A stretch of DNA of 64,000 nucleotides. Source: Phallus indusiatus. Taxonomy: Eukaryota > Basidiomycota > Agaricomycetes > Phallales > Phallaceae. Where the stretch lies: contig JAQFWX010000026.1 of NCBI GenBank assembly GCA_027605045.1, forward strand, positions 496,001-560,000, read 5' to 3'. A program made the translations under genes and the position numbers. Numbering within the stretch: the first letter of the stretch is position 1; each line of letters begins with the position of its first letter. Below are positions 60,301-64,000 of the stretch, one piece after another. Under the pieces are notes generated by a model. It did no database searches, was not told where the DNA came from, and worked only from the letters and a program-made list of their open reading frames with translations.

Positions 60301-62904
60301 GGCCTTGCTTGTCGCTATCCAACACGGGTTTAATGATGTCCAAGACGGCCTTCAGATGTCTTTGGCTGACATGAAGAAATGGTTAGCATGTGCACTACAA
60401 GAGACAACTGCGACTACAGCAAATGCCATTGTCAAAGCAATAAAGGACGACACGGCTTCCATTCCCTCCTATGACCACCTTCCGTCCGCCAGTCTCCTCA
60501 CCACTCTTCGTAAATGGAATCCGACATTTACGTCATTCCGTTCGGACGAGCAAGCTCTAGCTCTGGCGCGAGTTATAGAACGCCAGGAGCACCAGCTCGT
60601 TATTCTTCCTACTGGGGAAGGGAAGAGCTTGCTTTGGATGCTTCCGGCTCAGACGTGCTGGCTTGACAAAATCGTGGTCGTCGTCGTTCCTTTTGTTGCG
60701 CTGATGGTAGACTTGGAAGAACGCTGTCGCTCTATGGGGATTACGTGCAGTCATTGGCCACCTCGGACAGGCGAATACTGCAAAGACCACGGGGTTGTCT
60801 TTGTCTCTGCTGAACAGGCGATTACGAGCAACTTTAAAGACTACGCACGCGGTCTTATCGCGCAGGATCTATTGGCGACGATCGTTTTGGACGAATGTCA
60901 CCTTGTTCTGGCAGCAAGCAAATATCGAACGGGTTTACCTTTCCTCAGGGAACTTTACGGACTCGGTCAACCAATACTATGTACGACAGCGACACTACCT
61001 CCACATTTGGTCCCTCATTTCAAGAATGCCCTCAATGTTTCGCATATACAAGTCATGCGTCGTACTAACAAGTACTCAAACCTCCGGATCTCGGTTGACG
61101 TGAAGAAGACTCGTGAAGATCGGATGGAGGCAGTGATCAAGAAAGCTCGGGAATGGTTGCCGGTTCTCCGTCAGCGCAATCAGTCGGCTCTCATCATCTG
61201 TAAGACGACGGCAGAATGTGAAGAAATTGCTGCAGCACTGGATGTCGAGCCCTACCACGGGTCTTTGGATGCTGAGACAAAGGTTAAACGGTTTCAGCGA
61301 TTTCGACAGGGCAACGAAAACATTTTGGTGGCCACGACTGCTCTGGCGGTGGGTGTTGATTTCGCCAACGCGATCGGGTTAATGCTGGTCGGACCGATGT
61401 TTGATATGCTCACACTTGTACAAGTATTGGGACGGGTGGGACGGAGCAAGGATATAACGGTGGCATTCTGTCATATGATCGTCGATGTCAGGCAACAGTC
61501 CAACGTCATTGGAGAGGACCTACTCGGTGCAGGTCCTTTGAACTCTATGATCTTTGATAAAACGGTGTGTCGAAAGCTCCCTTTGACCGCCTTTGTTGAA
61601 GGGACGGTGGCTTCGTGTTTATCTGGACACATCCTTTGCGATGTTTGTCAGGGGGTTTTGGAAAGCGAAGGATGCGAGTATAAAGGACCTCGGGATTTGA
61701 TCGATGAGTAAGTTTGTTTTGCTATGTCTTTCAAAGTTCTTCTGAGACCGTTTTGTAGAGTTTATGGACAGGATATCAAGGAGCCTTTAAGAATGGAGGA
61801 GGAAGAGCATGACTTCGGATACATAGACGTCGAACCTACTTCGGTAGAGAAAGAACAGGAGGCCGTAAGGTATATCAAAGATTTATAGGATATTTCAGAT
61901 GCTCATACGACTGACAGGAATAAACGGACTCTGGCAGACGTGATAGGAGAGCCGATATCTTCTGTGCGATCAGTGCGATCTCGGATTGAAAGATCGAGTC
62001 AATCGGCAAATCATACACCACCGCCGGTCGATAAACAGTCAGGTTCTACAAAGGTTCTTGCACTTGATACCCCACCTCAAATCAGTATACCAGCACCGTC
62101 CTCTCTCCATTCCCTTTTTTCCTTCAACGCACCGTTGTTCGTAAAAGAAACTCCCAAACGTGGCCCTTCTGAAATCTCAACTCCCTTACGGTATGTTCCG
62201 TCAGGCGCATCATTGTCAATGAAGACACCAAGTTCACGTTCAAATGCACCTTCTCAACGAGCCATCGCCAGTCCCATCGGTCTTTCTTCATCGTCATTCA
62301 TCCGGGCTAGTGCTCTGCCATCTGTAGTTCCGTCAGCCAGTGTAGCTACAGCGATGCAGAAGCAGGTAACTAAGGATGGTGAGAAGGCAGTGAGTGACAA
62401 TGAACAAGCAGTGGCGTCGGTTATGAACAAACTGAAAAACGTTTGCGTTCTCTGTTGGTTGATAAACGATGTACTTGACTTCCAGCATAAGACGGTGCTA
62501 TGTCATAGGGAAGAACGCAGACAAATGTTAAAGGCTTTCAAAGGACTGCGGGTACCGACGGATCATACTGGCACTCGGGATTGGTTGTGTTACAGATGCT
62601 ACGTACCGTCGATGAACCCAAAGTTCATGCACTTTAAGCATCCGGAGAATGAGGGTAATGATGGATGTGAGTTGGCGCATATATTTCGGACAGTGATATG
62701 GGGGTGCTGGCATATCAGAGATATTAGACAAGTGTTGGTTACATACTTTGAACCTCGGGATCGGGTAGGGAATCTGATTATAGAGGAGGTGGACTGGTTG
62801 AAGTACTTTGAATGGTGCTTCAGGCCACATAAGGACGGGTCACGGGTTATGAATTATTTCCTTATACTGTTATGGGTAACAGGACGTAGTCGATATTGTA
62901 GCTA
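57390..62904 (+). CDS. RecQ-like / telomere-linked-type helicase with N-terminal C2H2 finger
   Basis: The start MTSV at 57390 is spliced to QAKSAEVFFKNS, then a C2H2 finger (MCPVCNEGFPTPSAIKRHVK with IH). A zinc-rich DUF3505-like region follows (GRFLVCLECQEPVLPS, VYRCKRCPEVAGTPGSAEKH), then a long helical part (PPWLRKLGWLEWVQDYNPAV, RQLLIYLLIVRPVEIAITRA). The helicase core starts near 60.5 kb: motif I VILPTGEGKSLLW, motif II VLDECHLVL, motif III TATLPP, motif V VATTALAVGVDFANA and motif VI QVLGRVGRSKD. The C-terminus has a Ser/Pro-rich linker and a Cys cluster (CVLCWLIND, WLCYRCYVPSMN). This layout fits telomere-linked helicase (TLH)-type proteins of basidiomycetes. Near 58099-58103 the frame appears to shift in a run of five A between VELGQK and WFSTEFRRW; no intron explains it. 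The rest joins cleanly and ends at TAG 62902-62904. Confidence 0.78.
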
Positions 62905-63220
62905 GAGACGTATATTATATCCATCTGATCTTTTATATCGGAAATGCTGGGCTGAATCCTCACACCAACTCTTAGAATATACCTACGGAATCGACTGACC
63001 AGGGAATTTCATGTTGCAGAAAAATGAAACTTTATTACATACACTTAGCCTTTTGGTGGCATAATTCGATAAAAAAGAAATACAAAAATGACTGATTACA
63101 AAACTAACCTATGCCTCTATCTGAGCAGATGAAGCAAGATGAGGGATGAAATGATACATTTTAGAAAAGACAAAAGACATTGATTAGTGTTTGGGGTTTG
63201 ATACGCTGTTATATATTGCC
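62905..63220. other. intergenic, convergent 3' ends
   Basis: A 0.3-kb spacer between the helicase gene (+) and the JmjC-domain gene (-). AT-rich, nothing else seen. Confidence 0.4.
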
Positions 63221-64000
63221 TTACAAAGGGCGACAGGCACTCCTGTCCATCAAGCGATCGATAGCCGGTTTACTGTTCTTTTGCTCCCACTCCTCAATAC
63301 GGTTCTCTAAAGTTGTGAATAACTCCCACAGGTCAGTTAATTGTAGTACTTTTTTTGCATAGCTTCGAGAGGATATGCGTTGGTCATACAAGGACCAAGG
63401 CGCTTGTAGACTCTTGCTGTTTTCTGGAAGGGAGGGTTCAAAGGCATTGGGGTGAATGCACATAGCGATGAGAGCGACAAGGTCTTCCAGAGAAGGTAAG
63501 AGGGTACCAACTCCCTCAACCTCTGAAATTGCATCGGATGATGGTCTGTGCATGCCGGAAAATAATCAATGTGACTGCATGTCAATGCTAAGCGCGAATG
63601 TTGTATACCTTTCATAACATTTTCAATTGCTAAATAATAATACTTCCATATAGAATGGAGCACAGATTCGGAAGAGATATGTGACGTGTTCGCATCTTGG
63701 TGCCCAGAAATATGCTCCCTTAAACCGACTTCGAGGGACTTAACGAGGGCTGAACCCAAGAACATGTGGCCTCCTTCTGCGATGCAGTCCGTAGCGTTCA
63801 ACACAGCATAGTGTGTTCCTGGAGGCATAAACCTATAATAATAGTGACGCAAAAAAGAGTTTAAATGTGAAACATATAGCCTTACAATACTGATCCTTCT
63901 TCGACGACAAAATATATAAAACTTGCCCGCTCCACATCCAGCTCAGCAAGTCCTTCTGGTCCATCCAAAATGAACCAAATCTTGGTGCCCTTAAGGCAGC
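63221..64000 (-). CDS. JmjC-domain protein, C-terminal part (partial at right edge)
   Basis: The frame enters from the right edge with KGTKIWFILDGPEGLAELDV and, across an intron, FMPPGTHYAVLNATDCIAEG with GHMFLGSALVKSLEVG. The PPGTHYAV block and the following CIAEGGH are the last beta strands of a JmjC (cupin) fold as found in Agaricomycete JmjC proteins, with the distal metal-binding His expected in the GGH motif. Downstream exons (SVLHSIWKYYYLAIENVMK; LLPSLEDLVALIAMCIHPNA; LYDQRISSRSYAKKVLQLTD; LFTTLENRIEEWEQ) are helical. Stop is at 63221-63223. JmjC proteins are Fe(II)/2-oxoglutarate oxygenases, often histone or protein demethylases or hydroxylases. The N-terminal half, with the first metal ligands, lies outside the window, so activity cannot be judged. 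Confidence 0.65.

Noticed and set aside
1..64000. tRNA or rRNA genes
   Set aside because: I looked for the GGTTCGA T-loop with a matching acceptor stem and for rRNA core sequences and found none. A tRNAscan run would be decisive.

Overview
The window is nuclear DNA of a filamentous basidiomycete, most likely an Agaricomycete. Genes are broken by many 45-75 nt GT-AG introns, and several families are typical of mushroom-forming fungi: aegerolysin, HsbA-like protein, Plavaka transposase, DUF6698 and a telomere-linked-helicase-type protein. All gene models were read by eye from splice signals and family conservation, so exon edges are approximate.

Layout. (1) 1-35.2 kb is a conventional gene-containing region. 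In order: the 3' end of an unrecognised gene (+), a stand-alone urea carboxylase (-), a UDP-glycosyltransferase (-), a TPR protein (+), an HsbA-like protein (+), an aegerolysin (-), a TMEM135-like membrane protein (-), a WOPR (Gti1/Pac2) transcription factor (+), glutamate decarboxylase (-), the LCL3-type nuclease (+) and an F-box/WD40/UIM protein (+). The WOPR gene sits in unusually empty DNA, with 5.4 kb upstream and 3.1 kb downstream. (2) 35.2-57.3 kb is a mobile-element island. It holds a 0.6-kb element with TA-flanked terminal inverted repeats and internal hairpins, an unrecognised and possibly frameshifted coding region, two long copies and one short copy of a repeat family built on a CTCTCCG-type motif, a Ty3/gypsy pol relic with two stop codons, a largely complete Plavaka DNA transposase, a frameshifted DUF6698 gene, and relics of a KDM4-like protein and a protein kinase. 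(3) 57.4-64 kb carries a large RecQ-like/TLH-type helicase (+) with an N-terminal C2H2 finger and a Cys-rich C-terminus, facing a JmjC-domain gene (-) that runs off the right edge.

No operon-like logic links the genes. Urea carboxylase and glutamate decarboxylase are nitrogen-metabolism enzymes. UGT, HsbA-like protein and aegerolysin are accessory functions. WOPR, F-box/WD40/UIM and JmjC proteins are regulatory. I saw no rRNA, tRNA, CRISPR array or replication origin. The least explained parts are the hairpin-rich inverted-repeat element at 35.8-36.4 kb, the CTCTCCG-motif family at 38.9-43.1 and 56.3 kb, and the helicase/JmjC pair at the right end.
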